Shown here piece by piece: positions 44,346 through 52,987 of a DNA stretch of 64,000 nucleotides (its first letter is position 1; each line of letters starts with the position of its first letter). The translations under genes and the position numbers were made by a program. The stretch is from positions 62,001 to 126,000 of the forward strand of contig JANQKV010000005.1 of the NCBI GenBank assembly GCA_028280945.1. Direction: 5' to 3'. This DNA comes from Opitutaceae bacterium (GTDB lineage Bacteria > Verrucomicrobiota > Verrucomicrobiia > Opitutales > Opitutaceae). The notes below the pieces were generated by a model, which did not search any database, had not been told where the DNA came from, and was given only the letters and a program-made list of their open reading frames with translations.

Positions 44346-44411
44346 GCCACGATGTGATTCTCGCCGTTCTCGCCGATATCGACTGATTAGGGGGCCTTCC
44401 GACCAAACGGA
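44346..44411 (+). repeat. 66-bp direct repeat, copy B
   Basis: 62 of 66 bases match 43425-43490; differences are scattered. The copy lies just upstream of the convergent DUF6515-like gene. Confidence 0.85.
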
Positions 44412-44429
44412 CCACCGTTCCCCCCGCGT

Positions 44430-45092
44430 TCAGGAAACCCAGGGCGCGGGCACAACCTTAAAACCGTCCGGAGAGCGACGGAACACGACGCCTTCGTAGT
44501 CGAAGTATTCATTATCCTGATACCACTTGGTAAGCGCCCCGGCCGGCAGTTCGGCCGTGATTGCACCGTAGGGGGCCTCCGTCCACACCAGTCCCGCTGG
44601 CGTGGATTGGAAGAACTGGCCGTCATGCACCTGATAGGACCGGCCGTCCAGCCACACGCGAACGATACCGGATTCCGAACCGATTTCGTGGGCGAAGGGA
44701 TCGTCCGCCGGCGTCGCGCCGGGGGCTTCAACGATGACGTATTCCTTGCCGCGGCGCACGTAGTAGACGTCACGAACCCGGTAGTAGGTCCGGCCCCGGA
44801 TCACCACGCGGGTGTGCCCGCGGGGCAGCACTCGCACCGTCGCCCCGCGGGGGGCGCGAACGATGACGTAGCGATCTCCCCGCCGCTGGTAGTAAACGCC
44901 GCGATGTTCCCAATAGGGCGACCCTCCCACCGTCACCCGGGCCGCTCCGTGCGGCAGCGCAACTGCCACCGACACGCGTTCCCGGGCGGAAGCGGAAGTG
45001 GCCGTGAGGCCGGCGATCAGGATTAATCCAGACACTGCCATCGAGCGTTTGAGTGTGCTGAAGCGAGACGAGAAAAAGGGAATGCGTTTCAT
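44430..45092 (-). CDS. Exported DUF6515-like repeat protein
   Basis: 220 residues with a signal peptide (MAVSGLILIAGLTATSASA). Two similar aromatic-rich segments follow: GVYYQRRGDRYVIVRAPRGA and DVYYVRRGKEYVIVEAPGAT, the hallmark of the DUF6515 group. The C-terminal part has YGAITAELPAGALTKWYQDN. It is periplasmic or surface-attached, function unknown. The ATG at 45092 begins with a basic stretch before the signal helix. Confidence 0.75.
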   Translation of the reverse strand: MKRIPFFSSRFSTLKRSMAVSGLILIAGLTATSASARERVSVAVALPHGAARVTVGGSPYWEHRGVYYQRRGDRYVIVRAPRGATVRVLPRGHTRVVIRGRTYYRVRDVYYVRRGKEYVIVEAPGATPADDPFAHEIGSESGIVRVWLDGRSYQVHDGQFFQSTPAGLVWTEAPYGAITAELPAGALTKWYQDNEYFDYEGVVFRRSPDGFKVVPAPWVS

Positions 45093-45296
45093 GTGCTAAA
45101 GTGACGCGTGGGACCCGACGGGCGTTTCATCCGAATCCAATTTGCCGGTTCGGATTTTGATCCCTCCGCGTCGGCCTGATGACATCGCGGGTTTCGCTGA
45201 CGCCTGGACTCCCCTTGCGCTTGATGGCGTCTGCCGCTCAGCACGGGTCGCAGAGACCGCGCCTGAATGTGCTTGGGGCGGAGACCAACGCGAATC

Positions 45297-46604
45297 CTAG
45301 TGGGCGGCAACCTTTGGCAGGCTCTGGGCTTGGGCGAGTTCCTGGGGTGAAGGGGTCAGGCTGGGGTCGGCGTCGCCTTCCTCGAGGGTAAGGTCGGGGA
45401 TGCGGGTGAAGGCGATGCGGACGGGGGCATATTCGAGGGCTCCCAGGGCTCCGCCGTAGACTACGGTGTTTTTGCCGAGTTTGCGGTTGAGGTGGTCGAG
45501 GGTGGCGTTGAGTCCAGCGCGGCGGTCGCCGTTGTCCACGATACCGGGGAGGGTGGTCGTGTGCATGCCGGCCGGCAGGAGGTTAAAGAGGCTGACACCG
45601 GCGCCGGTGATGTTCTCGCGTCCGGCGGGGCGGCGCTCCCAGAGCAGGCGCAGCACGCGGGTGAGCTCCCGGGTATCCTGGGTTTCCACAAAGGTGGCGG
45701 CGGTGCCCCAACGTTTTTCGCCGCCGGCGAAACGCAGGGCGATGTGCAGGCCGCCGGCGTAGTGCGCGGCAGCGCGCAAGCGCATGGCGGCCTTTTGCAG
45801 CAGGCGGTGCAGGGTGGCCTCGGCGCCGGCCGGGTTGCGCAGCTCGGGGGGCAACACGTGGGAGTGGCCGATACTGGAGGTCTGCTGGTGGGCCAGTGGC
45901 ACGTGGCGTCCGCGCAGGCGCTCCCACATGCGGGCACCTTCCACGTTGCCCCAAATGGCGCGAAGCTGGGCCGAGGTGCAGGCGTAGAGTTTTGCCACGG
46001 TGTCGATGCCGCTGCGACGCAGGCGCTGGTGCATGTTGGGACCGATCCCCGGCAGGTCGCGCAGTTTCAGTTCGAACAGACGCTCAGGCAGGTCGTCCTC
46101 GTCGAGCACCACGAGGCCATCGGGCTTTTGCATTTCCGAAGCGACTTTGGCCAACCAGGGATTGCCGGAGATACCGATGCTGCAGGTGAGGTGGGCGCCG
46201 GCGAGGCGGGCGATGGCCTGTTTCATCTTGCGGGCGGTGGCGAGGGCATCGGTGCGGTTGCGCCAGCGGGGAGGCAATTCACACCAGACTTCGTCGATCG
46301 ACCAGACCTCGGAGACAGGCAGGCAGGTATCCACCGCCTCCAGCAGTTTATGGTGGTAGTGGATGTAGACCTCGGGGCGCGACTCGACCAGGGCGATGCC
46401 GGGGCACAGCCGCCGGGCCTCAGCCACGGAGGTGCCCACTTTTACACCGCGCTCGCGGGCATCATAGCTGGAGGCGATGACGCAGGTCGTCTCGGCCGCA
46501 ATGGGAATGACCGCCACCGGGCGGTTGCGCAGGGCGGGCTGCTCCTGCTGTTCGCAGGCGGCAAAAAACCCGTTGTAGTCGACCAGCAGCGCCCGCAGTT
46601 GCAT
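45297..46604 (-). CDS. Y-family (UmuC/DinB-like) DNA polymerase
   Basis: 435 residues of a translesion polymerase. Catalytic signatures are VDYNGFFAACEQ (Asp9) and SIDEVW (Asp104, Glu105), with a SSYDARERGVKVG finger segment and the HhH loop LPGIGPNMHQRLRR. The little-finger domain is complete. It is too short and lacks the tail of true UmuC, and fits the UmuC-like/ImuB-type group. A GGGGTCAGG motif lies in its 3' end at 45352-45360. The ATG at 46604 is preferred over one 57 bp upstream. Confidence 0.8.
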   Translation of the reverse strand: MQLRALLVDYNGFFAACEQQEQPALRNRPVAVIPIAAETTCVIASSYDARERGVKVGTSVAEARRLCPGIALVESRPEVYIHYHHKLLEAVDTCLPVSEVWSIDEVWCELPPRWRNRTDALATARKMKQAIARLAGAHLTCSIGISGNPWLAKVASEMQKPDGLVVLDEDDLPERLFELKLRDLPGIGPNMHQRLRRSGIDTVAKLYACTSAQLRAIWGNVEGARMWERLRGRHVPLAHQQTSSIGHSHVLPPELRNPAGAEATLHRLLQKAAMRLRAAAHYAGGLHIALRFAGGEKRWGTAATFVETQDTRELTRVLRLLWERRPAGRENITGAGVSLFNLLPAGMHTTTLPGIVDNGDRRAGLNATLDHLNRKLGKNTVVYGGALGALEYAPVRIAFTRIPDLTLEEGDADPSLTPSPQELAQAQSLPKVAAH

Positions 46605-46682
46605 TACGCTCAGCGTGGTGGACCAGGGAAACGTGTCAACGTGCGCCGGCGTCGTCGACACCCATGCTTTCCCGCCCGACCG

Positions 46683-46955
46683 CTACCGTCGTTTGTTGGG
46701 AGGAGTTTTGCCGAAAGTCTTCGGGTCGTCTTCCGCGACAAATTCCAAGGGCGGACTCTGTCCTTGAGCGGCGATCTGCATGAGGCGATCCGGTTCGCTG
46801 ACGGCCGGGCATCCTTGGGAATGCCACCAATCGAGGATCATCGCTCCGTAGGTTCCCTTTTTGACACCCAGCGCATTGGCCCGGGAAACGATTTCGTCGA
46901 TGATCTCGTTTCGCACATGAATACCGATGGTGTCTGCTTTGGTCGCCTTGGCCAC
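46683..46955 (-). CDS. Small RHH-type DNA-binding protein
   Basis: 90 residues. TIGIHVRNEIIDEIVSRAN, then a GVKKGTYGAMILDWWHSQG turn, fits a ribbon-helix-helix fold (beta strand, helix A, turn, helix B). A Pro- and Lys-rich tail follows. Two strong palindromes lie 59-92 bp upstream in the intergenic region, as expected for an autoregulated RHH repressor. It is divergent from the unknown gene at 47075. Confidence 0.65.
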   Translation of the reverse strand: MAKATKADTIGIHVRNEIIDEIVSRANALGVKKGTYGAMILDWWHSQGCPAVSEPDRLMQIAAQGQSPPLEFVAEDDPKTFGKTPPNKRR

Positions 46956-47013
46956 GCGGGCGATAGAACCAAGAGTTGGTTCCTTGGGTTACCAAAAACA
47001 CTTGAAATCCTAA

Positions 47014-47046
47014 GATTCTTAAGAATCATCAAATACTTTGATGATT
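47014..47046. promoter_or_regulatory. Overlapping palindromes upstream of the RHH gene
   Basis: GATTCTTAAGAATC (47014-47027, perfect) overlaps AATCATCAAA-TAC-TTTGATGATT (47024-47046, 10-bp perfect arms). It lies between the two divergent starts, so it may serve as the RHH operator. Confidence 0.6.
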
Positions 47047-47074
47047 TCACCGGTTTGCATCTCATTTTCGCTTT

Positions 47075-47536
47075 GTGACGCCTTCCCTCGACCCCGGGCA
47101 CGGGGCGAGGACGCGAGATGTCGTCAAGACGCCCACTCCAGAGGCCACTTCGTCGGGAGGGTCAGCCGCTGATTTCGCCGCTATTGTGATGGAGGACGAG
47201 AGACTTCGATTGATGTGGAAAGCGGAAAAAGCGGATCAGGCCGGGGTAATTCAATCCCATCGATCTTGTAATGGTGTCAGCATCAACTCCGAAGTCGCCC
47301 GGTTGGTCGTCACGATGTTGATGGATCGTTACGCGGGTCGATTGCCGTTCTTGCAGGCGGTGGTGATAGCTCCGGTGCAGCCGGATGAGCCGGGTGGATC
47401 GTTCCATGTGACCGCCACCTTAAGGAGTGGTCGCAAGATGACATTCATCCTGCCTTCGGAATCAACGGTGGGAGATGCGGTAAAAGTTATGGCGAACATG
47501 CTGTTACGGCCTTCCCCGTCTTTGCAGAGCGAGTAG
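47075..47536 (+). CDS. Unknown protein divergent from the RHH gene
   Basis: 153 residues, GTG start, not recognised. Charged N-terminal half (EDERLRLMWKAEKADQAGV) and a beta-rich end (FHVTATLRSGRKMTFILPSESTV). No signal peptide. It may be controlled by the RHH protein across the shared palindromes. It is convergent with the BNR gene (16 bp between stops). Confidence 0.5.
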   Translation: MTPSLDPGHGARTRDVVKTPTPEATSSGGSAADFAAIVMEDERLRLMWKAEKADQAGVIQSHRSCNGVSINSEVARLVVTMLMDRYAGRLPFLQAVVIAPVQPDEPGGSFHVTATLRSGRKMTFILPSESTVGDAVKVMANMLLRPSPSLQSE

Positions 47537-47552
47537 GCCAAAACGCCGCGGA

Positions 47553-48863
47553 TCAGTAGGGTCGCCACTCGAGCACGGAAGCCTGGGTTGGCGGAAAATC
47601 TTCGAGGGTCTCTCCGTCGCCCTGGCCGACGTTTTGCACGTAGAGGTGAAGCTCATGCGCGCGCTCCCAACGCAGGGTGTCCAGGCTGGGTTCCCACATC
47701 CCGACCGGGAAATCGGTAAGGTCCACAAACTGCCAGTCGGGGTTTTTCAGATTGTCAGCCGTGGCCAGGGTGATCCGGGAGCCTCGCTCGGCATCGCGGA
47801 ACACCACGTAGGTGCGGTCGGTTGAACCGCGCGAATCGATCAGGATGCGTGCGCGGGAGATGGGGATGCGTTTGGTGCCGCCGCCACCCAGACGAAAACC
47901 GGTGGTGCGCCGGGTGATGGGGGAGACGTGCCACTTGCTGCCGTCGTGGTGAATGAGGTGATACTGCGGCACATCCGTGCCGACAGGGCGCCAGTAGGTT
48001 GCCATGTAGGGCCGGCCGGCGCGGTCGGCGGCGATGCCGTTGGTATTGATCAGCTCATGGTTTTGCGGGATGAGGGCGGCATACTCGGCGGTCGCTTGCG
48101 TGATGGGCAGGACGTAGCGCTCACCAGTGGTTTTCTCCCACGTCCGGCCGCCATCGCGCGATCGTGCGTAACCCATGTCGTGGTTGGTGGCGACATCGGA
48201 GCTTTCACGCCAGACCCACGACAGGTGCAGGGTGCCGAAGGGGTCGATGCACATTTGCCAATAGGCGCTGCGTTCGCCTTCACCACTGATCAAGGTGTCC
48301 TGCAGGCGTTCCCACGTCTGGGTTTTGCGGTGGTAGCGATTCATCACCAAATCCCCCCGCCCGGACCGTCCGGCCCGATAGAGGAAGATCAGATCGCCAT
48401 CGGGCAGACGATGAAACTCGGGATAGGTGACACGGTCCTCCCGCTCGCCGACCATGGACAGTTTCCCGGTCAGCTCGAGGGAGCCGGGGGCGATGCTGCG
48501 GGAATAACGCAATGGATCGTTGTGGTGGTCCCACGACACGTGCAGGAAACCGTTCCCATCGAGCATGAGGTTGATGGTGTTGTGGGCGTCCTTGATGTTG
48601 CCGGTGTAGGGCGTGCGCTTGATTTTCCATTCGGTGGTACCGAGCGTGCGCCTGGCCAAATTCATGCAGCCCTCCGGGTCGTAGAATCCCACGTATTGGT
48701 GTGTATCGTCGGAGACGATGGAGTCGTAGCGGAGGATGTTGGCGTTGATGGTGTTCTTCGCCCAAGCCGGAGCAATGGGCACAAGCCGGGTCTGCGCCGA
48801 ACTGAAGCTGGCAAGACTGCAGGCGATCAACGCGAGGGCCGGGGTGATTTTCTGTTTTGTCAT
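47553..48863 (-). CDS. Exported BNR-repeat protein (polysaccharide lyase/sialidase-like)
   Basis: 436 residues with a signal peptide (ALALIACSLASFSSAQ). Seven-bladed-propeller features: DPEGCMNLARRTLG, LMLDGNGFLHVSWDHHNDPLRY, YPEFHRLPDGDLIFLYRAGR and further YARSRDGGRTWEKT blades (BNR_4 type). Several polysaccharide lyases share this fold (ulvan and rhamnogalacturonan lyases), and GH33-like sialidases also do. The catalytic residues cannot be assigned by eye. The nearby GH28 and sulfatase suggest a plant or algal cell-wall target. Confidence 0.72.
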   Translation of the reverse strand: MTKQKITPALALIACSLASFSSAQTRLVPIAPAWAKNTINANILRYDSIVSDDTHQYVGFYDPEGCMNLARRTLGTTEWKIKRTPYTGNIKDAHNTINLMLDGNGFLHVSWDHHNDPLRYSRSIAPGSLELTGKLSMVGEREDRVTYPEFHRLPDGDLIFLYRAGRSGRGDLVMNRYHRKTQTWERLQDTLISGEGERSAYWQMCIDPFGTLHLSWVWRESSDVATNHDMGYARSRDGGRTWEKTTGERYVLPITQATAEYAALIPQNHELINTNGIAADRAGRPYMATYWRPVGTDVPQYHLIHHDGSKWHVSPITRRTTGFRLGGGGTKRIPISRARILIDSRGSTDRTYVVFRDAERGSRITLATADNLKNPDWQFVDLTDFPVGMWEPSLDTLRWERAHELHLYVQNVGQGDGETLEDFPPTQASVLEWRPY

Positions 48864-49030
48864 GGGGCGGTGGCAGAAGAGGGAGGAAACAACCCGCTTG
48901 CCAGCGAGAGTGATTCAAACCGTTGCAATGGGGCTGACGCTCAAGGTTTTGCTGTCAGAGCCGCGAAGTATGCGCGAGTCCACGATCAGTTGATTTGCGT
49001 CCGATGGAAAGTCGGGCTTACTGTGGTCTC

Positions 49031-49324
49031 ATGGCTTTTCGCATGCACACGTCCATCAATGGCCGGCAGATCAAAAACCCGGCGGTGCGGGCGATGGTGG
49101 CCGTATTGGGCGTGATGGTGGCCCTGGGCCTCGTGGCAATGGTCATGCTTGTGGCTCTTCCGCTTGCGGCGCTGGCGATAGGGGCCGCGGTGGTCGGCGG
49201 CCTGGCGGCGGCGTTCCTCCCCCGGCTGCGCCGGCGCCAGACGGACCCAACCACCCAACTTCCCCGGCGTCAGCGCGAAGCCCAGCGCGTCGAGCCAGCC
49301 GCGCCGCCGCGCACTCTGGACTGA
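49031..49324 (+). CDS. Small unknown membrane protein
   Basis: 97 residues. One long hydrophobic segment (AVRAMVAVLGVMVALGLVAM and VMLVALPLAALAIGAAVVGG) likely makes one or two helices, followed by a basic Arg-rich tail. The ATG at 49031 is chosen because it just precedes the hydrophobic part. It lies 75 bp before the GH28 gene and could be co-transcribed. Confidence 0.5.
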   Translation: MAFRMHTSINGRQIKNPAVRAMVAVLGVMVALGLVAMVMLVALPLAALAIGAAVVGGLAAAFLPRLRRRQTDPTTQLPRRQREAQRVEPAAPPRTLD

Positions 49325-49399
49325 TAGTCCGCGGCCTGCGCTGAACGTTGGAGCATTGCTCGTTCGACCCGGGGCGGCTCCTACCGCCAGCGTGGTGTC

Positions 49400-50821
49400 A
49401 TGGTGCGATCCCTGTGGTTCTCGATCCCCGGCCTGGCCCTCGCCGTTGTCCTTACCCCGCAAGTTTTGGCCAAGGATTTCCCGGCCGAGACGTTTGGTGC
49501 CGTGGCGGATGGCCGCACGGACAATACCGCCGCCCTGCAGCGCGGCATTAACGAGATCAGTGCCGGTGGCGGAGGAAGATTGGTCCTGGACGCGGGGCTT
49601 TACTTTTCCGGTTCGCTTGAGCTGCGGAGCGGCGTGACGTTGCACATCGCCGCAGGCTCGACCCTCAAGGCCATCCCCGAACTGGCCAGGATGCGTTTGT
49701 TTCAGTCGAGTCTGATCAGCCGCCTCGACGTGGTGCCATGGCGGGCTTTTGTGTTCGCGGATTCGGTGCAGGACATCGGGCTGACGGGCGGCGGGATGAT
49801 CGACGCGAGCGGCGACCACGAGGTGTTTCGGGACGGGGTGGAAAACAGCCCCAATCGCCACTACGGCATTTTTATCGTCAATGCGGAGCGCGTGGTGGTG
49901 CGGGACCTGCGGATGCGTTCGTCGGCGTTTTGGATGCAGCGGTATTTGGGCTGCCGTGACGTCACCATCGAAGGGGTGGACGTGTATAACCACGCGAACA
50001 AAAACAACGACGGGATCGACATCGATTCGTGTCAGGGTGTGGTGGTGCGCCACTGCGTGGTCGATGCCAGTGACGATGCGATCGTGCTCAAGGCGAATGG
50101 CGAGCAGCCCTGCCGCGACGTCCTGGTCGAGGATTGTGTCGTGGCGACCCATGCTTCGGCCATCAAGACCGGCACGGGTTCGGTGGGGGGCTTCGAGAAC
50201 ATTACCATTCGCCGGGTCGAGATTCGGAGATCCGCTTCGAAGGAAATGCTCCATCCCCTGGGCGTCTGGCAGGGGCTGACCGGGATTGATTTGATCACCA
50301 CCGATGGTGGTCCCATGCGAAACGTGACGGTGGAGGACATCACGATGGAGGACGTGCAAAACCCAATTCACGTGCGCCTCGGCAATCGGTTGTCCGGCAA
50401 CGTGGCGAAGCAAGGCTACGCCGGGGATGGCGACGCCGCCCAAGGAGTGAAGATGAGCGAACGTGCCGCGCAGTTGAAGTCGGAGCTGGTGCTGGAGGAT
50501 GTGACGCTGGCCAATATCTCAGCCCGCAACGTCGGACCGTGGCCCGCTGTAGTGGTGGGGCTGGCGGAAGCGCCCGTGCGCAACGTCACGCTGCGCAACA
50601 TCATCATCGAGAGCGGCGTTGCCGGCGGCGAGCGGGATCGGAACGAGGAGCCGAATTGGGCGGGCAACGGCTATCCCGGCCGTGGCATGTATGGCACGGC
50701 ACTTCCCGCTTATGGTTTGGTCACCAATTTTACGCAGGGCCTGGTCGTGGAAAATTTTGTCGCCATTCCGGCCGACGGCGAACGGCGCCCGGCTCAATGG
50801 CATGACAATCGCGAGCCGTAA
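49400..50821 (+). CDS. Secreted polygalacturonase (GH28)
   Basis: 473 residues with a signal peptide (SIPGLALAVVLTPQVLA). The GH28 start is TFGAVADGRTDNTAALQRG. The catalytic motifs are present: NNDGIDIDS, then SDDAIVLKANG, and GTGSVGGFENI, with a following RRVEIRR. It cleaves alpha-1,4-galacturonan or related uronans outside the cytoplasm. Length is typical. The ATG at 49400 begins the signal peptide. Confidence 0.9.
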   Translation: MVRSLWFSIPGLALAVVLTPQVLAKDFPAETFGAVADGRTDNTAALQRGINEISAGGGGRLVLDAGLYFSGSLELRSGVTLHIAAGSTLKAIPELARMRLFQSSLISRLDVVPWRAFVFADSVQDIGLTGGGMIDASGDHEVFRDGVENSPNRHYGIFIVNAERVVVRDLRMRSSAFWMQRYLGCRDVTIEGVDVYNHANKNNDGIDIDSCQGVVVRHCVVDASDDAIVLKANGEQPCRDVLVEDCVVATHASAIKTGTGSVGGFENITIRRVEIRRSASKEMLHPLGVWQGLTGIDLITTDGGPMRNVTVEDITMEDVQNPIHVRLGNRLSGNVAKQGYAGDGDAAQGVKMSERAAQLKSELVLEDVTLANISARNVGPWPAVVVGLAEAPVRNVTLRNIIIESGVAGGERDRNEEPNWAGNGYPGRGMYGTALPAYGLVTNFTQGLVVENFVAIPADGERRPAQWHDNREP

Positions 50822-50860
50822 GGTTGCGTTGCTCGCATTCGCTGGAACGCTTGACCCGTT

Positions 50861-51391
50861 ATGGCGCGAGTCACTGCAAAGCTCTGTTGGTTATTGGTCC
50901 TGGGGGCCGGATTCATGGTTGCTTCGGCGGAAGCCGGGCGGGATCTCAAACAGATCCTGAGCGAGCGGCTTCTGGTGATGCCGGATGTCGCTGCTTACAA
51001 ATGGCTGAACGACTTGCCGGTGGAGGATGCGAATCGCGAGGCTCAGGTATTGGCGGCAACGGTCGAGCAGGCGTCGCGAAGCGGGGTGGACCGGGCCTGG
51101 GCCCGGCAGGTCGTGCGGGCGCAGATCGATGCCGCCAAGCGCATCCAATCACGTTGGTTTGCCAAGTGGAACAGCGGCGGAGGCCCGGCTCGTGCTCCCA
51201 ACCTGGTGACCGAAATCCGGCCCCGCATTTCGGAGCTCACGGCCGAGCTGATTGCGCACCTGGCGCGACTGGACGCACGTTCAGTTTCCGCAGAGGAAAT
51301 TGCCGTCCTGCGAGAAGTGCCGGCCGCTTTGCGAGACGATCGTGCGGCGTGGATGACCGCGGTCAGCCCCTGGTTGGCAGTCAAACAGTAG
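50861..51391 (+). CDS. Exported chorismate mutase (AroQ-gamma type)
   Basis: 176 residues with a signal peptide (LCWLLVLGAGFMVASAEAG). The mature part matches secreted AroQ chorismate mutases: SERLLVMPDVAAYKWL, then LPVEDANREAQVL and AQIDAAKRIQSRWFAKWN. The Arg36, Lys47, Asp56, Arg59 and Glu60 pattern fits the active site seen in the Mycobacterium exported enzyme. Chorismate to prephenate in the periplasm has no obvious local pathway; the role of such secreted enzymes is unclear. It follows the GH28 gene by 40 bp. Confidence 0.78.
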   Translation: MARVTAKLCWLLVLGAGFMVASAEAGRDLKQILSERLLVMPDVAAYKWLNDLPVEDANREAQVLAATVEQASRSGVDRAWARQVVRAQIDAAKRIQSRWFAKWNSGGGPARAPNLVTEIRPRISELTAELIAHLARLDARSVSAEEIAVLREVPAALRDDRAAWMTAVSPWLAVKQ

Positions 51392-51444
51392 ATGAAGCTT
51401 CACGGGCCGGTTCCGTTCCTTTTGGTGGGGCAGGGTGGTGGGAT

Positions 51445-52752
51445 TCAGGACGAGCTCTCTGATTCCAGCAGCGTTCGCATCGCTTGCCGCAATTGTTGCT
51501 CAATCACGGGCTCACAGAAAGCGACCTCGGTTTCGTATCCTCCTTTTGAATACTCATCCCTCAGCGGAACATACCACAGCCCGCCGTCCCCGTAGGCCGC
51601 CACCGCGACGGGATCGGTACCGGCCATGTCCTGCGCAGCGATTTGATACTCAATGAAGATCTCGCCGGGAAGGTGGAGCACGGCGAATTTGTTCAAGTGC
51701 AGTGCACTGAGAGACATCCCCGGTTGCTCGTCGCACCGTAGCTGCCAGCTCTGCCAGTAGGCTTGCAGGATTCGGCCAATCCGATCTGCGGCCGGACCTT
51801 CGACAGTCGCCCCCAGGGTTTCGATCGATGACGGCTGGCGAGAAGTGGGTCGAACTTCGAGCGGTTCCCAACGCACCGTGTCGAGCGATTGAGGCTGAAG
51901 CGCAGACTCCGACGCAATCATCCCGTCGTAAATCCGGCCGACTAGAGCCCGCCGGGCGGCCGGAGAGCCATCGTTGTATTTCCCTGCGGCAACGTTGCCC
52001 GCGCAGCCGGTGAAATAGACGTGGGTGCAGTCCGGGTCTTCGGCCTGCCGTCGTTTTCGGGCGAGGCCGCAAAAGTCACTCGTGACACGACCATCACGAT
52101 AATAACTCATCGGGTGCGTCGCATAATAGTGGCACGCAACGACCTTCCTCTCGCCGGAGAAGTAGGCGATCGTTTGGAGTTCCGGGTCGATGGTGCCTTC
52201 CGGCAATGCAATCAGCCTGGGGTCCGTGCAGGAGCTCCCACGCATGGTGTTGACCCTGCCGTCATCCGCCCGGTCAACGCGGCGATTCGAGGCCACCTCC
52301 GTAACGCGGCCCCGGCCATGAGCGATGTGAGTCACGCGGACGGAGGCCCGCAGTGCTTCGCGAATTGCAGCCGCACCTCGCCGCTGGCATTCATCGAAAA
52401 ACTGTGGATCGAAAACGGGCGGCAGATCAGTGAATCGGCTCAAGCGAACCCGAGTCTCCTCGCAGACGAAGGGAGCGTTGTGCTGGTGCACACAGTGCAG
52501 CGCGACCCGATCAACCGAGGTCCGGGCGGCTTCGGCCAGAGTGCGACGAAAACTGAGATGCGATTCGTTCATGAGTCCGGCCCAATCCAATACACACACC
52601 ACGACCGGTGCTTCGTTGCCTAGCAGAACATAACCAATTGCCTGCAGCTCATCATCGATTGCGATCGCCGATGGCACCAGCCCCCCCAGCAGCGCGTGGC
52701 CGAGCGGGGGAGTGACATCAAAACGAAATGGGGCAATCGAGAACACCGGCAA
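51445..52752 (-). CDS. Neutral/alkaline ceramidase-like protein
   Basis: 435 residues. The N-terminus has FRFDVTPPLGHALLGG, then DWAGLMNESHLSFRRTLAEAA and HCVHQHNAP, the histidine motif of the neutral ceramidase N-terminal domain. The ATHPMSYYRDG strand and YFTGCAGNVAAG follow, also typical. Shorter than true ceramidases, which have an extra C-terminal domain, so the substrate may not be ceramide. No signal peptide is clear. It is divergent from the symporter, sharing a 235-bp promoter region. Confidence 0.75.
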   Translation of the reverse strand: MPVFSIAPFRFDVTPPLGHALLGGLVPSAIAIDDELQAIGYVLLGNEAPVVVCVLDWAGLMNESHLSFRRTLAEAARTSVDRVALHCVHQHNAPFVCEETRVRLSRFTDLPPVFDPQFFDECQRRGAAAIREALRASVRVTHIAHGRGRVTEVASNRRVDRADDGRVNTMRGSSCTDPRLIALPEGTIDPELQTIAYFSGERKVVACHYYATHPMSYYRDGRVTSDFCGLARKRRQAEDPDCTHVYFTGCAGNVAAGKYNDGSPAARRALVGRIYDGMIASESALQPQSLDTVRWEPLEVRPTSRQPSSIETLGATVEGPAADRIGRILQAYWQSWQLRCDEQPGMSLSALHLNKFAVLHLPGEIFIEYQIAAQDMAGTDPVAVAAYGDGGLWYVPLRDEYSKGGYETEVAFCEPVIEQQLRQAMRTLLESESSS

Positions 52753-52987
52753 TGAGCGTCGGACCGGCCAACCTCTCCTGCAAGGCTGGCCTCGCGCCCG
52801 TAACCGCGCGTAATTGAAATTTCATTCAAGCCCCCGGGAGAAATTGGAGATTTTGACCAACCGACGCTTGTTAAACCGGGACGCGCGCTCAGGTTCAAAG
52901 CTTCCCGGTTGCGGCCCCTGAAGCCCGGGATCGCTTCCCGCCCTTCGACTGTCACCAAAAAGATGATACGAATCGTTTCCGACCACC
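52753..52987. promoter_or_regulatory. Shared promoter region, ceramidase-like gene and symporter
   Basis: Divergent genes on both sides. A TGAAATTTCA palindrome at 52815-52824 lies midway and could be an operator. No ORF. Confidence 0.35.

Noticed and set aside
44221..44499. 92-aa plus-strand frame near the second 66-bp repeat
   Set aside because: Low-complexity Arg/Pro/Ser composition in decayed DNA, overlapping the convergent DUF6515-like gene.
45492..47078. 528-aa plus-strand frame opposite the Y-family polymerase and RHH gene
   Set aside because: Antisense to well-supported genes, no recognisable motif, Gly/Ala/Val-rich composition.
47928..49115. 395-aa plus-strand frame opposite the BNR protein
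   Set aside because: Antisense to a gene with clear propeller motifs and a signal peptide.
48986..50443. 485-aa minus-strand frame opposite the GH28 gene
   Set aside because: His- and Arg-rich antisense shadow; GH28 catalytic motifs lie on the plus strand.
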